Shown: positions 50,765 through 58,647 of the stretch, one piece after another
How positions within the stretch are numbered: position 1 is the first letter of the stretch
Layout: each line of letters starts with the position of its first letter
DNA from: Kineosporia corallincola
GTDB taxonomy: Bacteria > Actinomycetota > Actinomycetes > Actinomycetales > Kineosporiaceae
Assembly: GCF_018499875.1 (NCBI RefSeq)
Contig: NZ_JAHBAY010000002.1
Span: 1 to 64,000, forward strand
Length of the DNA stretch: 64,000 nt
Direction: 5' to 3'
Notes under the pieces: generated by a model
The model's input: the letters and a program-made list of their open reading frames with translations, nothing else
What the model was told of the DNA's origin: nothing
Databases searched by the model: none
Position numbers and translations under genes: made by a program

Positions 50765-50877
50765 AGGTGACACGTCTGCTGAAGGAGAATCCATCTCCCG
50801 GGGCCTGGGTCTGGGCCCTTGCCTGGCATTCCGGTCACCGCGCTGCGATTCTTGAGGGACCGCTTCCGGCAGAGTAG
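50641..50877 (+). pseudogene. Displaced C-terminal part of the frameshifted glycosyltransferase
   Basis: Read in the alternate frame this encodes GRSYGRAAAGLERRYG and continues to VTRLLKENPSPGAWVWALAW and HSGHRAAILEGPLPAE before a stop. The restored product would be about 300 residues, the usual size for this type of enzyme. Confidence 0.6.
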
Positions 50878-51063
50878 GCACCCAGTGCGCGGCGCGACCG
50901 AGAAGCGGCCGTCCCAGCCGCATCCCGACCGTGCCCAGCGCTCACGCATTCCATCGTCTCCGCTGTGCTCCCGCCCGAGCTGCGAGGACCGGATCAGGCC
51001 AGGACGCTCCTCAGGAGGAGTGGACGCCGACCGACCGCAGCAACACAAGAAGGTGATTCTCCG

Positions 51064-52191
51064 ATGACCGGCCCGGTCCCGACCGCTGCGCGCGGTTCCT
51101 CTTTCCCCCGGATCGGGCTGGCGGTGGCACTCCTGCTGATCACCGGCCTGGTTGCGGGCCTGGTCGCACACCGGGGAAACAGTTCTCGTGCCGAGGCCCG
51201 CCCGGCCGCGAGCCCCGATGAAGTTTCCTCCTTCACGGCGCTGGACGGTCGTCTGGGCGTCTTCAGCGCCAACACTCTGAAGGGCGCCCTACGGTACGAG
51301 AAGTGGCTGGGCCGGGAAGTCTCCTTCGTGACCGTCTTCGCCGACCGCTCGAACTGGAAGGACATCGAGCGACCTCAGTCGCATGTCCCGGATCTGGGCA
51401 GGTTCAAGGCTCACGGCAAACGGGCGGTCTTCTCGCTGCCCATGTTGCCGGACAGCCTGAGCGCGCGGAAGGACACAGCCATGAAGGCGGGCGGGACCGG
51501 CAGGTTCAACGACCATTTCGTCAGGCTCGGCAAGAATCTCGTGGCGCTCGACCAGGCTGACGCCGTCATCCGGATGGGGTGGGAGTTCCAGCTGGACTCC
51601 TGGGCGTGGGGAGGCGGGGACGCCGAGTCCTACCGTCAGTACTTCCGTCAGATCGTCACGGCGATGCGCCAGGTGCCGGGCCAGGAATTCGAGTTCGACT
51701 GGAACCCGAACAACGGCTACAACGAACGGGACGGCGTGGAGTACTGGCCCGGTGACCAGTACGTCGACTATGTCGGGGTCGACGCCTACGACGTCAGCTT
51801 CACCTTCTACCCCTACCCCCAGGTCTGTGATCAATCCTGCCGGCTGGAGCGGCAGAAACGAACCTGGGACGAAAACGTCTACGGCGGTCCCAGAGGCTTG
51901 CAGTTCTGGGCCCAGTTCGCCAGGTCTCACCAGAAGAAGATGTCGCTGCCGGAGTGGGCCACCTGGGACCGTTTCGGCGACGACGACGGTGGCGGCAAGG
52001 ATGATCCGTACTACATCCAGAAGATGTATGAATTCATCACCTACGCCCCGAACAACGTCGGCTATGCCAACTTCTTCGACACGGACAGCGATCAGGGTCT
52101 CCACAACCTGGACCGGCATTTTCCGGATGCCGCGCAGGAGTTCACGAGACTGTTCGGTGACGCCGCCGTGCCGTCGGCGAACCCGGGGTGA
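51064..52191 (+). CDS. Membrane-anchored GH26-like glycoside hydrolase
   Basis: ATG with AAGGTG 9-10 nt upstream; 375 residues. An N-terminal transmembrane anchor (about 15-35, RIGLAVALLLITGLVAGLVA) is followed by a single catalytic-type domain. VIRMGWEFQLDSWAWG matches the acid/base glutamate strand of family GH26-like enzymes, and MSLPEWATWDRFG the nucleophile glutamate strand; EFDWNPNNG and YVGVDAYDVS are also typical. It probably trims an extracellular polysaccharide. It follows a glycosyltransferase, a pairing seen in exopolysaccharide loci, though no other such genes are here. Substrate unknown. Confidence 0.78.
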   Translation: MTGPVPTAARGSSFPRIGLAVALLLITGLVAGLVAHRGNSSRAEARPAASPDEVSSFTALDGRLGVFSANTLKGALRYEKWLGREVSFVTVFADRSNWKDIERPQSHVPDLGRFKAHGKRAVFSLPMLPDSLSARKDTAMKAGGTGRFNDHFVRLGKNLVALDQADAVIRMGWEFQLDSWAWGGGDAESYRQYFRQIVTAMRQVPGQEFEFDWNPNNGYNERDGVEYWPGDQYVDYVGVDAYDVSFTFYPYPQVCDQSCRLERQKRTWDENVYGGPRGLQFWAQFARSHQKKMSLPEWATWDRFGDDDGGGKDDPYYIQKMYEFITYAPNNVGYANFFDTDSDQGLHNLDRHFPDAAQEFTRLFGDAAVPSANPG

Positions 52192-52349
52192 GGCAACGAC
52201 AGCAGGGACTCTGAGCCGGAGGAGGCAGCACACGCCTTCACATCAGGGGAGCGCCGTACCGAAAAGCGTTCTCACAGGAAAGTTCCCGGATCGCCGGGTG
52301 TTCACCCAAGCCTTGACGCCCGTTCACGAGCTGTCCAGTGCCGCTGATT

Positions 52350-52361
52350 TAGTTTCCTCAG
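52350..52361 (+). promoter_or_regulatory. Leaderless -10 element of the PAP2 gene
   Basis: TAGTTT (52350-52355) fits TANNNT and ends six bases before the GTG, while no Shine-Dalgarno is present. Transcription would begin at the start codon. A TTGACG at 52,313 is too far upstream to pair with it. Confidence 0.4.
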
Positions 52362-53822
52362 GTGACTATCAAGACCCCAGGCCTTCGCAGCCTGCCCCGT
52401 GCACGCCGCGTGGGCGTCTCCGTCCTCGCCGCGGCGTCGCTGGCGCTGGCGGTCCCCAGCGCGGCCAGTGCCGCGACCACGACCTACCCCAGCGACAGCG
52501 CCGCGCCCGACCTGGTGTCGCTGCTGTACGGGTACAACAGCTACTGGGTCTCCAGCGGCGTCAACGACCTGCACGGCACCGTGAAGAACGCGGCAGTGCT
52601 GGGGCGCGACGACGCCCTGACCGTCTGGATCAACCAGAACGCCACCACCGCACAGCGGTTCAAGGCGCTGCAGGACTCCGAGTACCAGACCACCGACGGC
52701 ACGGCCTACGACCAGTCGATCACGGTCTCCACCGCCCTCGGCTCCGTGCTCGGCCCGCTCTACGTCAAGGGCCGTACCTCCGGCGCCCTGCCGCTGACCA
52801 GCGCTGTCATCAACAGCTCGAACGGCACCGCCGGCGCCTACGTCAGCACGAGCACCGCCAAGGCCGCCTTCAGCCACCCGCGCCCCTACCTGCCCAGCGA
52901 CGCCACGGCGTCCGCGGTCAGTGGTGACGCCGCCGAGTGCGCGCCCTCGACGGTGAACGGCTCGTCGCAGCAGGCCATCCGGGTGGGCCAGTCGTACGCC
53001 GACGCGAAGGGCAACCTGAAGATCACCCGGGTCGCGCCGGTCACCGACACCACCCACCAGTTCTCCTCCAGCGACGTGACGCTCGACGCCGGCTACGGCA
53101 CCTCCGGTATCTGCACCGGCGGCTCGTTCCCCAGCGGTCACACCACCACGGCCTACGAGGCCGGCATCACCCTGGCCACGCTGCTGCCCGAGCTCGCGCC
53201 GGAGATCCTGGCCCGGGCCTCCGAGGCCGGCAACAACCGCATCGTGCTGGGTGTGCACTACCCCCTCGACATCATGGGTGGACGCATGGACGGCGAGGCC
53301 GCCCTGGCCGCCCGCTGGTCCGACGAGGCCTACCGCACCGAGGTTCTCGAGCCCGCCCGTAAGGAGCTGCTGAGCTACTTCAAGAAGGCCACCGGCAGGT
53401 CGCTCATCCAGGTCATCGGCAGCCAGAAGGCCTACACCTCGAACCCGTACGGCGGCAAGAAGATGCCCGGCGGCAGCGCGCAGGTCGTCACCGACCGCAA
53501 GAGCGCGGTGAGCGTGTACCGGGAGCGGATGACCTACGGCTTCGCCCGGACCGGCACGAAGCACCAGGCGGCCTCCGTGCCCGCCGGCGCCGAGAACCTG
53601 CTGCTGACCGCGTTTCCCACGCTGACCAAGGCTCAGCGCGTCAGCGTGCTGGCCCAGACCGAGATCGCCTCGGGCTACCCGCTGGACACCGCCGGCACGT
53701 CCGGCTCGTGGGAGCGGCTGAACCTGGCCGCGGCCACCAGCGCCACGGTGAAGCTGGGCAGAGACGGCAAGGTGCGGGTGGTTTCGACCGGCGGGACGGC
53801 GAAGGTGATCGGCCGCCGCTGA
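52362..53822 (+). CDS. Secreted PAP2-family acid phosphatase
   Basis: GTG start without a ribosome site, probably leaderless; 486 residues. A Sec signal peptide is clear: RARR, hydrophobic VGVSVLAAASLALAV, and PSAASA before ATTTYP. The three PAP2/haloperoxidase active-site motifs are present: KAAFSHPRP (K-x6-RP), GSFPSGHTT (PSGH) and NRIVLGVHYPLD (the Arg-x5-His-x3-Asp motif). The ~150-residue C-terminal extension after the last motif contains no recognised domain. Likely hydrolyses phosphate monoesters outside the cell; a haloperoxidase function is possible for this fold but less likely for a secreted class-A-type enzyme. Confidence 0.88.
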   Translation: MTIKTPGLRSLPRARRVGVSVLAAASLALAVPSAASAATTTYPSDSAAPDLVSLLYGYNSYWVSSGVNDLHGTVKNAAVLGRDDALTVWINQNATTAQRFKALQDSEYQTTDGTAYDQSITVSTALGSVLGPLYVKGRTSGALPLTSAVINSSNGTAGAYVSTSTAKAAFSHPRPYLPSDATASAVSGDAAECAPSTVNGSSQQAIRVGQSYADAKGNLKITRVAPVTDTTHQFSSSDVTLDAGYGTSGICTGGSFPSGHTTTAYEAGITLATLLPELAPEILARASEAGNNRIVLGVHYPLDIMGGRMDGEAALAARWSDEAYRTEVLEPARKELLSYFKKATGRSLIQVIGSQKAYTSNPYGGKKMPGGSAQVVTDRKSAVSVYRERMTYGFARTGTKHQAASVPAGAENLLLTAFPTLTKAQRVSVLAQTEIASGYPLDTAGTSGSWERLNLAAATSATVKLGRDGKVRVVSTGGTAKVIGRR

Positions 53823-53845
53823 TCGCGACACCGAAACACCGCGAC

Positions 53846-53879
53846 GGTCCGGTCACCCGCTACGGGGTGACCGGACCGC
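53846..53879 (+). terminator. Strong hairpin terminator after the PAP2 gene
   Basis: CGGTCCGGTCACCC, 6-nt loop GCTACG, then the exact complement: a perfect 14-bp stem 24 bases after the stop. No T-tract, as often seen in high-GC actinomycetes. Confidence 0.75.
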
Positions 53880-53884
53880 ATCTC

Positions 53885-54118
53885 TCAGCCGGCCCGTTTC
53901 AGGGTGAAGCCGAAGTCACCGCTCAGCCGGCTGACCGGCCGCACCGGCGTCACCAGGTCGCCGGCGACGGCACCGCGCTCACCATCACGCACGTCGGGCA
54001 CTTCGTCGCGCAGGAGGTCGCCTGCCGCCTTCGCCATCGCGGTCGGTGACTTCGGGGACCGCGTGGACCGGAGTCGCTGAACGGCCGGCCCTCCGCATCC
54101 GGCGCCCGGGCGTCCCAC
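53885..54118 (-). other. Possible coding remnant (77 codons)
   Basis: The minus strand encodes a short frame whose second half (EVPDVRDGERGAVAGDLV, then PVSRLSGDFGFTLKRAG) looks protein-like and has a clean stop beside the terminator. The first half is low-quality, the frame lacks a ribosome site, and no family is recognised. It may be the 3' fragment of a lost gene. The rest of the 53,823-54,180 gap holds only the terminator and the next promoter. Confidence 0.25.
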
Positions 54119-54168
54119 CGGTTCTCCGTCGTCCCGGAAAGCTCTGGCCGTGAACGTACTCGGGTGCC

Positions 54169-54180
54169 TACGTTGTCCGG
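54169..54180 (+). promoter_or_regulatory. Leaderless -10 element of the methyltransferase gene
   Basis: TACGTT (54169-54174) ends exactly six bases before the ATG and there is no Shine-Dalgarno, the standard layout of a leaderless actinobacterial gene. The same geometry is seen before the PAP2 gene. Confidence 0.5.
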
Positions 54181-55083
54181 ATGGACGAGCCGATCTTCCA
54201 GCACCCCCTGGCCTACCTCCTGGGCCTGGAAGGGCTGGCCCTGCTGCGCGGCTGGGCCGGTGACTACGGGGAGAACTTCACCCGCGAGCGGCTGGCCGAG
54301 GTGCGGCAGCTGCTCGACGACCCCGGGCTGACCTCTCATCCCGGGGTTCCGGTGGCCCGGGCCACCCTGGGCGCCGGATACCGGCGGTGGGCCGGGGACT
54401 ACGACGGGCCCAACCGCCTGTTCACCCTCGACGAGCCCTTCGTGCACGGCGTCGTCGACCGGCTGCCCGCCGGGGTGGCTCTCGACGCCGCCTGCGGCAC
54501 CGGCCGTTTCGCTGAAACGCTGACGCGGCGTGGGCACCGGGTGATCGGTGTCGACGGCAGCGCCGACATGCTGCGGGTGGCCCGTTCCCGGGTGCCGTCG
54601 GCGCGGTTCGCGCTCGGCGACCTACGGCGCCTGCCGGTCGCCGACATGTCCGTCGACCTGGTGGTCTGCGCGCTGGCCCTGTCGCACGTGGCGTCGCTGG
54701 AACCGGTGATGGCCGAGTTCGCCCGGGTGCTGACGCCCGGCGGTCACCTCGTGATCTCGGACGTGCACCACGAACTGGTGTTCCGGGGCTCGGTGATCGC
54801 CGCCCCCGGCCCGGCGGGGGAGCCGGGGCTGGTGCCCACCTACCGGCATCCGCCGGGCGACTTCCTGCGGGCCGCGCTGGCCCAGGGCCTGGAGGTGCGT
54901 GCCTGTGAGGAACCCGGGCTGCCCACCGGAACGGCGCCAGGGCCCGACGGTGTCGGGCCCTGGCGGGACTGGCCGTGGTCGCTGATGGATCTGCTACCCG
55001 AGGCCCGGGACGCCGCGTGGGACGTCCCGCTGGTGATCAACTGGCACTTTCAGGGTGCTCCTCGGTCGAGTGCGAGTCGGTGA
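54181..55083 (+). CDS. Class I SAM-dependent methyltransferase
   Basis: 300 residues. An ~80-residue N-terminal helical segment containing YRRWAGDYDGPNRLF precedes a Rossmann methyltransferase: motif I ALDAACGTGRFAETL, post-I acidic VIGVDGSADML, motif II DLRRLPVADMSVDLVVCAL, motif III VLTPGGHLVISDVH. Resembles UbiE/COQ5-type small-molecule methyltransferases; substrate unknown. Its 3' end overlaps the converging exporter gene by 47 bp, so the two mRNAs are complementary there. Confidence 0.87.
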   Translation: MDEPIFQHPLAYLLGLEGLALLRGWAGDYGENFTRERLAEVRQLLDDPGLTSHPGVPVARATLGAGYRRWAGDYDGPNRLFTLDEPFVHGVVDRLPAGVALDAACGTGRFAETLTRRGHRVIGVDGSADMLRVARSRVPSARFALGDLRRLPVADMSVDLVVCALALSHVASLEPVMAEFARVLTPGGHLVISDVHHELVFRGSVIAAPGPAGEPGLVPTYRHPPGDFLRAALAQGLEVRACEEPGLPTGTAPGPDGVGPWRDWPWSLMDLLPEARDAAWDVPLVINWHFQGAPRSSASR

Positions 55084-56518
55084 GGGCGAGCGCCCCGCCG
55101 GCCGCGATCACCCCGACCACGACCGCCATCACGGCGTAGGTGATGCGCTCACCGTGGAAGAACGACGCCACCAGGTCCGAGCTCCACACGCCGGCCGGCA
55201 GCTGGGTGGTGACCAGCGCGGCGATCAGGGTGCCGACCATGGCGGTGCCGATGCTGGAGCCGACCTCCTGCGCGGTGTCGTTGAGGGCGGCGCCGATCGA
55301 GGTGCGGTTGCTGGGCATGGCCTCGACCAGGGCGATGGCACAGATCGTCATGACGGTGCGCAGGCCGATGGTCATCGCGACCATCGACACCGCGATCGGC
55401 AGGTAGCCGTGGTCGACGCCCCAGGCCAGGCCGGCCAGTGAGCCGGCCAGGAAGCCCGCGCCGATCAGGCAGGCGATGCGGTGGCCGAAGCGCTGGGCGA
55501 GGGCCTCGGACAGCGGGGTGGCGGCCAGCATCGTCACGATGATCGGCAGGTTGGCCAGGCCGGCCCGCACCGGGCTCCAGCCGTAGGCGTACTGGAAGTG
55601 CAGGATCAGGCCGAACATCACGCTGGCCATCGCGATCGAGGTGCCGGTCTGGGCGATGGTGGCGCCGCGCACGGTGCCGTTGGAGAACAGCTTCAGGTCG
55701 AGCATCGGCGCGGCGCTGCGGTTCTCGTGCCGGACGAACGCGACGCCGGCGGCCACCGCGCCGAGCACCGAGGCGACGGTGACGGCGGACAGCCAGCCGT
55801 ACTCGACGCCGGCGGTGAGGGAGTAGCAGGCCAGGCCGATGGTGGCGACGCTGAGCACGGCGCCGAGCAGGTCGAGCTTGTCGTCGGTCAGCCCGTCGCG
55901 CCGGTCGGCGGGAACCCCGAGGCGCACCCCGATGACGGCGATGAGGGCGATCGGCGCGTTGACGATCAGCAGCCACTGCCACTCGAAGTGGGCCAGGGCG
56001 GTGCCGCCGAGCAGCGGGCCGAGCACGAACCCGGACATCCCGACGATGATCATGATGGTCATGGCGCGCATGCGCAGCTTCTGGTCGTCGAACAGCCGGA
56101 ACACCAGCGAGTTGGTGATCGGGGCCATGGCCGCGGCGGCCACGCCGAGGCAGGCCCGCAGGGCGATCAGCTGGCTGGTCTCGGTGACGGCCACGACGGC
56201 GAGGCTGAGCAGGCCGAACACGGTGAGCCCGACCAGGAGCACGCGGCGGCGGCCGAGCCGGTCGGCCATCGACCCGGCGGTGAGCAGCAGACCACCGAAG
56301 GTCAGGGAGTAGGCGCCGGTGACCCATTGCAGGGCGGTGGTGCCGCTGCCCAGGTCCCGGCCGATGGTCGGCAGGGCGATGGACAGCAGGGTGTTGTCGA
56401 CCATCTCGACGAAGAACGCCAGGCACAGGGCCGCCATCGGGATCCAGGCGGCGACCAGCGAGGTGTAGGTGTGGGACGACTGGTCCTGACGGGTGACGTC
56501 GGGCGGAGCGGAAGTCAT
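55037..56518 (-). CDS. DHA2-type MFS multidrug exporter
   Basis: ATG at 56518 chosen for the AAGGGGG about 6 nt upstream and because earlier in-frame codons give non-protein-like sequence; 493 residues. Hydrophobic throughout with about 14 membrane segments. Motif A GSMADRLGRRRVLL follows helix 2. SIALPTIGRDLG and LQWVTGAYSLTFGGLLL are hallmarks of EmrB/QacA drug:H+ antiporters, and GPLLGG is the antiporter motif C region. Probably exports toxic or antibiotic compounds. Divergent from the patatin gene across an operator-rich spacer; no linked repressor. Confidence 0.92.
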   Translation of the reverse strand: MTSAPPDVTRQDQSSHTYTSLVAAWIPMAALCLAFFVEMVDNTLLSIALPTIGRDLGSGTTALQWVTGAYSLTFGGLLLTAGSMADRLGRRRVLLVGLTVFGLLSLAVVAVTETSQLIALRACLGVAAAAMAPITNSLVFRLFDDQKLRMRAMTIMIIVGMSGFVLGPLLGGTALAHFEWQWLLIVNAPIALIAVIGVRLGVPADRRDGLTDDKLDLLGAVLSVATIGLACYSLTAGVEYGWLSAVTVASVLGAVAAGVAFVRHENRSAAPMLDLKLFSNGTVRGATIAQTGTSIAMASVMFGLILHFQYAYGWSPVRAGLANLPIIVTMLAATPLSEALAQRFGHRIACLIGAGFLAGSLAGLAWGVDHGYLPIAVSMVAMTIGLRTVMTICAIALVEAMPSNRTSIGAALNDTAQEVGSSIGTAMVGTLIAALVTTQLPAGVWSSDLVASFFHGERITYAVMAVVVGVIAAGGALALTDSHSTEEHPESAS

Positions 56519-56666
56519 GACGACCCCCTTCTTCTCGGTTGCCGCTCCCGTTGACGCGGTTCCCCTGCGAGCCGTGCTCGGCGGAAGAGAGGTGCGTTCG
56601 GGGGATCGGCAGTTGCTGATGAGTCTTGAGGCGTGGTGCGCTCGGTACCGAGCTTGGGCGCCGGGG

Positions 56667-56746
56667 CTGTCAGGCCGCGCACGCGCCGCTGTCAGCGGCT
56701 GGCAGCCCGTCCGGATGCCCTGACAGCGTTGACAGCGCTGACAGCC
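56667..56746. promoter_or_regulatory. TGACAG operator cluster between exporter and patatin genes
   Basis: TGACAGCG is repeated in tandem with a 9-bp period (56721-56728, 56730-56737 and, as TGACAGCC, 56739-56746). Reverse-complement copies of TGACAG occur at 56667-56672 and 56689-56694. Five copies in 80 bp between divergent genes suggest binding sites for a regulator controlling one or both. No regulator gene is adjacent. Confidence 0.5.
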
Positions 56747-56804
56747 GGGTGTGCGCGTGCTACCTTCGCGACGATCGTGATCAGCCCGATGGGAGGTGAG
56801 ACCC

Positions 56805-56876
56805 GTGAACGCATTGTGCAACCCCGTATCCGTACCGGGTGCTCCCTCGCCGTCCACGATCGCGCGACTGGGTTAG
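56805..56876 (+). CDS. Possible 23-residue leader peptide (uORF) before the patatin gene
   Basis: A GTG frame preceded by GGGAGGTGA 5-6 nt upstream encodes MNALCNPVSVPGAPSPST and then IARLG before TAG. It lies wholly in the 5' leader of the phospholipase gene. The stop codon falls in a hairpin arm that can pair with either of two partners (see attenuator), which gives the short frame a plausible regulatory purpose. Composition alone would not identify it as a gene. Confidence 0.4.
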   Translation: MNALCNPVSVPGAPSPSTIARLG

Positions 56877-56921
56877 TCGCCGCCGGGAGCGCCCCGTCCG
56901 GACATCCCCGGAAAGGCGACT
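56864..56921 (+). promoter_or_regulatory. Candidate translational attenuator
   Basis: Three short arms: GCGACT (56864-56869), AGTCGCC (56875-56881, overlapping the uORF stop) and GGCGACT (56915-56921, overlapping the patatin ribosome site). Arm 2 pairs perfectly with arm 1 or with arm 3. Ribosomes on the uORF could switch which forms. Confidence 0.35.
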
Positions 56922-56924
56922 CCC

Positions 56925-58160
56925 ATGTACACGCATTCTTCTTCCGCCGTCCCTCAGCAGCCGGCCGGCCCCACGGGCCGGGCCCTGGTGCTCGGCGGCG
57001 GTGGTTCCACCGGCAACGCCTGGCTCATCGGTGTGATCGCCGGGCTGCACGAGGCCGGCCTGGACGTGACCACCGCCGACCTGATCATCGGTACATCGGC
57101 CGGGGCGACGGCGGCGGCCCAGATCTCCGCCGGGGTCCCGCCGCTGCGGTTGCTGGCCCAGATCATGGACGCCGCACCGTCGGCCCGGCCGGGCCGCCCG
57201 GGTTCGGGCGATTCGGGTTCAGGTCACATCGACGCGGCGCGGCCGGGTTCCGAGGGGCCGGGTTCCGAGGGGCTGGGTTCCGAGGGGCTGGGTTCCGAGG
57301 GGCCGGGTTCGGGTGGACGACGGGACCCGTCGGCTCCGGTCACCGACCACCTGGCGCGGACGGCCGCGATCATCGCCGCCGCCGACAGCCCCGGCGACAT
57401 GCGCCGGCGCCTGGGTGCTGCGGCACTGGAGGCGGAGGCGTCGCTCGGCGCCGGGCACGTGGCGCCGGTCCCGGCACCCGGCACGGATCCGGTGCGCGGC
57501 GCTGCTGAGGCACCCGGCCCGGCACCGTCACCCGGTCTGGCGCCGTCACCCGGTCTGGCGCCGTCAACCGGCTCGGCACCTTCACCCGGCTCGGCACCTT
57601 CAACCGGCTCGGCACCGGAGCCCGACCCGGACGCGGCGTCGCGCCCCTCCTTCTCGGCCCGCTGGCGTGACATCGTCGCCTCCCGGCTGCCCGGCCAGGA
57701 CTGGCCGGCGCAGCGGGTGCTCGTCACGGCGATCGACGCGCGCACCGGGGAGCCGGTCGTGTTCGATCGTCACGGCGGGGTGGACCTGGTGGACGCGGTG
57801 GCGGCCAGCACGTCCAGCGGGATCGGGGTTCCGGCGTATGCGGTGGGCGAGCGCCGCTACCTCGACGGCGGCTACCGGCGCAACGAGAACGCCGATCTGG
57901 CGGCCGGATCCGCGCGGGTGCTGGTGCTGTCGCCGTTCGGGGGCCGCACCCGCTACCCGCTGGAGTGGGGGATGCAGCTGGCCGCGCAGGTCGAGGAGCT
58001 GAGGGCCGGGGGCAGCCGCGTCGAGACCGTCTTTCCCGGCGACGAGCACGAGCACCTGTTCGGCGTCCGGGCGATGAATCCGGCGCTGCGCCCGCCCGCC
58101 GCGCGGGCCGGGTACGAGCAGGGCCGGGCGCTGGCCACGCGGCTCGGTGGGTTCTGGTGA
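56925..58160 (+). CDS. Patatin-like phospholipase with repeat insertions
   Basis: 411 residues, ATG with GGAAAGG 8 nt upstream. Patatin motifs: oxyanion loop VLGGGGSTGNAWLIG, nucleophile elbow IIGTSAGATAA (GxSxG), and catalytic Asp in YLDGGYRRNENADL. Between the Ser and Asp parts sit two low-complexity insertions absent from ordinary patatins: GSEGP/GSEGL repeats (about residues 108-130) and an APSPGL/APSTGS run (about 200-232). Likely a cytoplasmic lipid acyl hydrolase; no signal peptide. Divergent from the exporter gene. Confidence 0.88.
   Translation: MYTHSSSAVPQQPAGPTGRALVLGGGGSTGNAWLIGVIAGLHEAGLDVTTADLIIGTSAGATAAAQISAGVPPLRLLAQIMDAAPSARPGRPGSGDSGSGHIDAARPGSEGPGSEGLGSEGLGSEGPGSGGRRDPSAPVTDHLARTAAIIAAADSPGDMRRRLGAAALEAEASLGAGHVAPVPAPGTDPVRGAAEAPGPAPSPGLAPSPGLAPSTGSAPSPGSAPSTGSAPEPDPDAASRPSFSARWRDIVASRLPGQDWPAQRVLVTAIDARTGEPVVFDRHGGVDLVDAVAASTSSGIGVPAYAVGERRYLDGGYRRNENADLAAGSARVLVLSPFGGRTRYPLEWGMQLAAQVEELRAGGSRVETVFPGDEHEHLFGVRAMNPALRPPAARAGYEQGRALATRLGGFW
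57243..57317 (+). repeat. 15-bp minisatellite in the patatin gene
   Basis: About four in-frame copies of GGTTCCGAGGGGCYG encoding GSEGP or GSEGL. The near-identical copies suggest recent slippage and length variation between strains. Confidence 0.7.
57525..57620 (+). repeat. 18-bp minisatellite in the patatin gene
   Basis: About five or six in-frame copies encoding APSPGL, APSTGS or APSPGS. Flexible Pro/Ser linker between the two halves of the catalytic domain. Confidence 0.65.
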
Positions 58161-58182
58161 GGGCGGGCGCGACGACCCGGAG

Positions 58183-58202
58183 TAGGGTAGACAGAACGTT
58201 CT
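58183..58202. promoter_or_regulatory. Candidate promoter/operator of the DoxX-like gene
   Basis: TAGGGT (58183-58188, TANNNT) and the perfect palindrome AGAACGTTCT (58193-58202) overlap the expected start of transcription, a usual place for a TetR-type repressor. No such regulator is adjacent. Confidence 0.35.
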
Positions 58203-58230
58203 ACTCGCATGAACGTGATCTGGAGGAATC

Positions 58231-58647
58231 ATGGTCAGAGGCAAGACCCTCGCTCAGCTCGCCCTGGGAGGTGCCCTGGTCTATGCCGGCGTCTCCCACC
58301 TCACCGTGGCCCGGGAGGAGTTCCAGGCCCAGGTGCCACCGTGGTTCCCGGCCGACCCGGACGCCGTGGTCCTGGCTTCCGGCGCGGTCGAGATCGGCCT
58401 CGGCGCCGCCCTGCTGACGGCCTGGCGGCAGCCGCTGCGCAGCAGGGTGGGGCTGGTGGCCGCGGCCTTCTTCGTGGCCGTGTTCCCCGGCAACATCGCC
58501 CAGTTCACCGAGCACCGCGACGCCTTCGGTCTGGACAGCGACACCAAACGCGGGGTGCGGCTGCTGTTCCAGCCGCTGCTGGTGGCCTGGGCCTGGAAGG
58601 CCACGCAGAAGCGGGCCGGCCAGGGTCAGGAGCGAGCCGGCTCCTGA
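58231..58647 (+). CDS. DoxX-like membrane protein
   Basis: ATG with GGAGGA 5 nt upstream; 138 residues with four hydrophobic segments (starting LALGGALVYAGVSHLTV, then VVLASGAVEIGLGAALL, VGLVAAAFFVAVFPGNI and LLFQPLLVAWAW). GNIAQFTEHRDAFGLDSD and the overall layout match DoxX-type small membrane proteins, often linked to redox or thiol metabolism. Its 3' end overlaps the converging esterase gene by 22 bp. Confidence 0.8.
   Translation: MVRGKTLAQLALGGALVYAGVSHLTVAREEFQAQVPPWFPADPDAVVLASGAVEIGLGAALLTAWRQPLRSRVGLVAAAFFVAVFPGNIAQFTEHRDAFGLDSDTKRGVRLLFQPLLVAWAWKATQKRAGQGQERAGS

Noticed and set aside
50878-51063. Additional small gene between the glycosyltransferase and the hydrolase
   Set aside because: No frame with a ribosome site or protein-like composition; reads as non-coding.
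44080-52270. Shared TACCGAAAAGCGTTC at about 44,080 and 52,258
   Set aside because: A 15-base match is expected by chance a few times in a window this long; contexts differ and there is no element around either copy.
52302-53831. Minus-strand open frame opposite the PAP2 gene
   Set aside because: Low-complexity Gly/Arg/Val product; the plus-strand frame has a signal peptide and full catalytic motifs.
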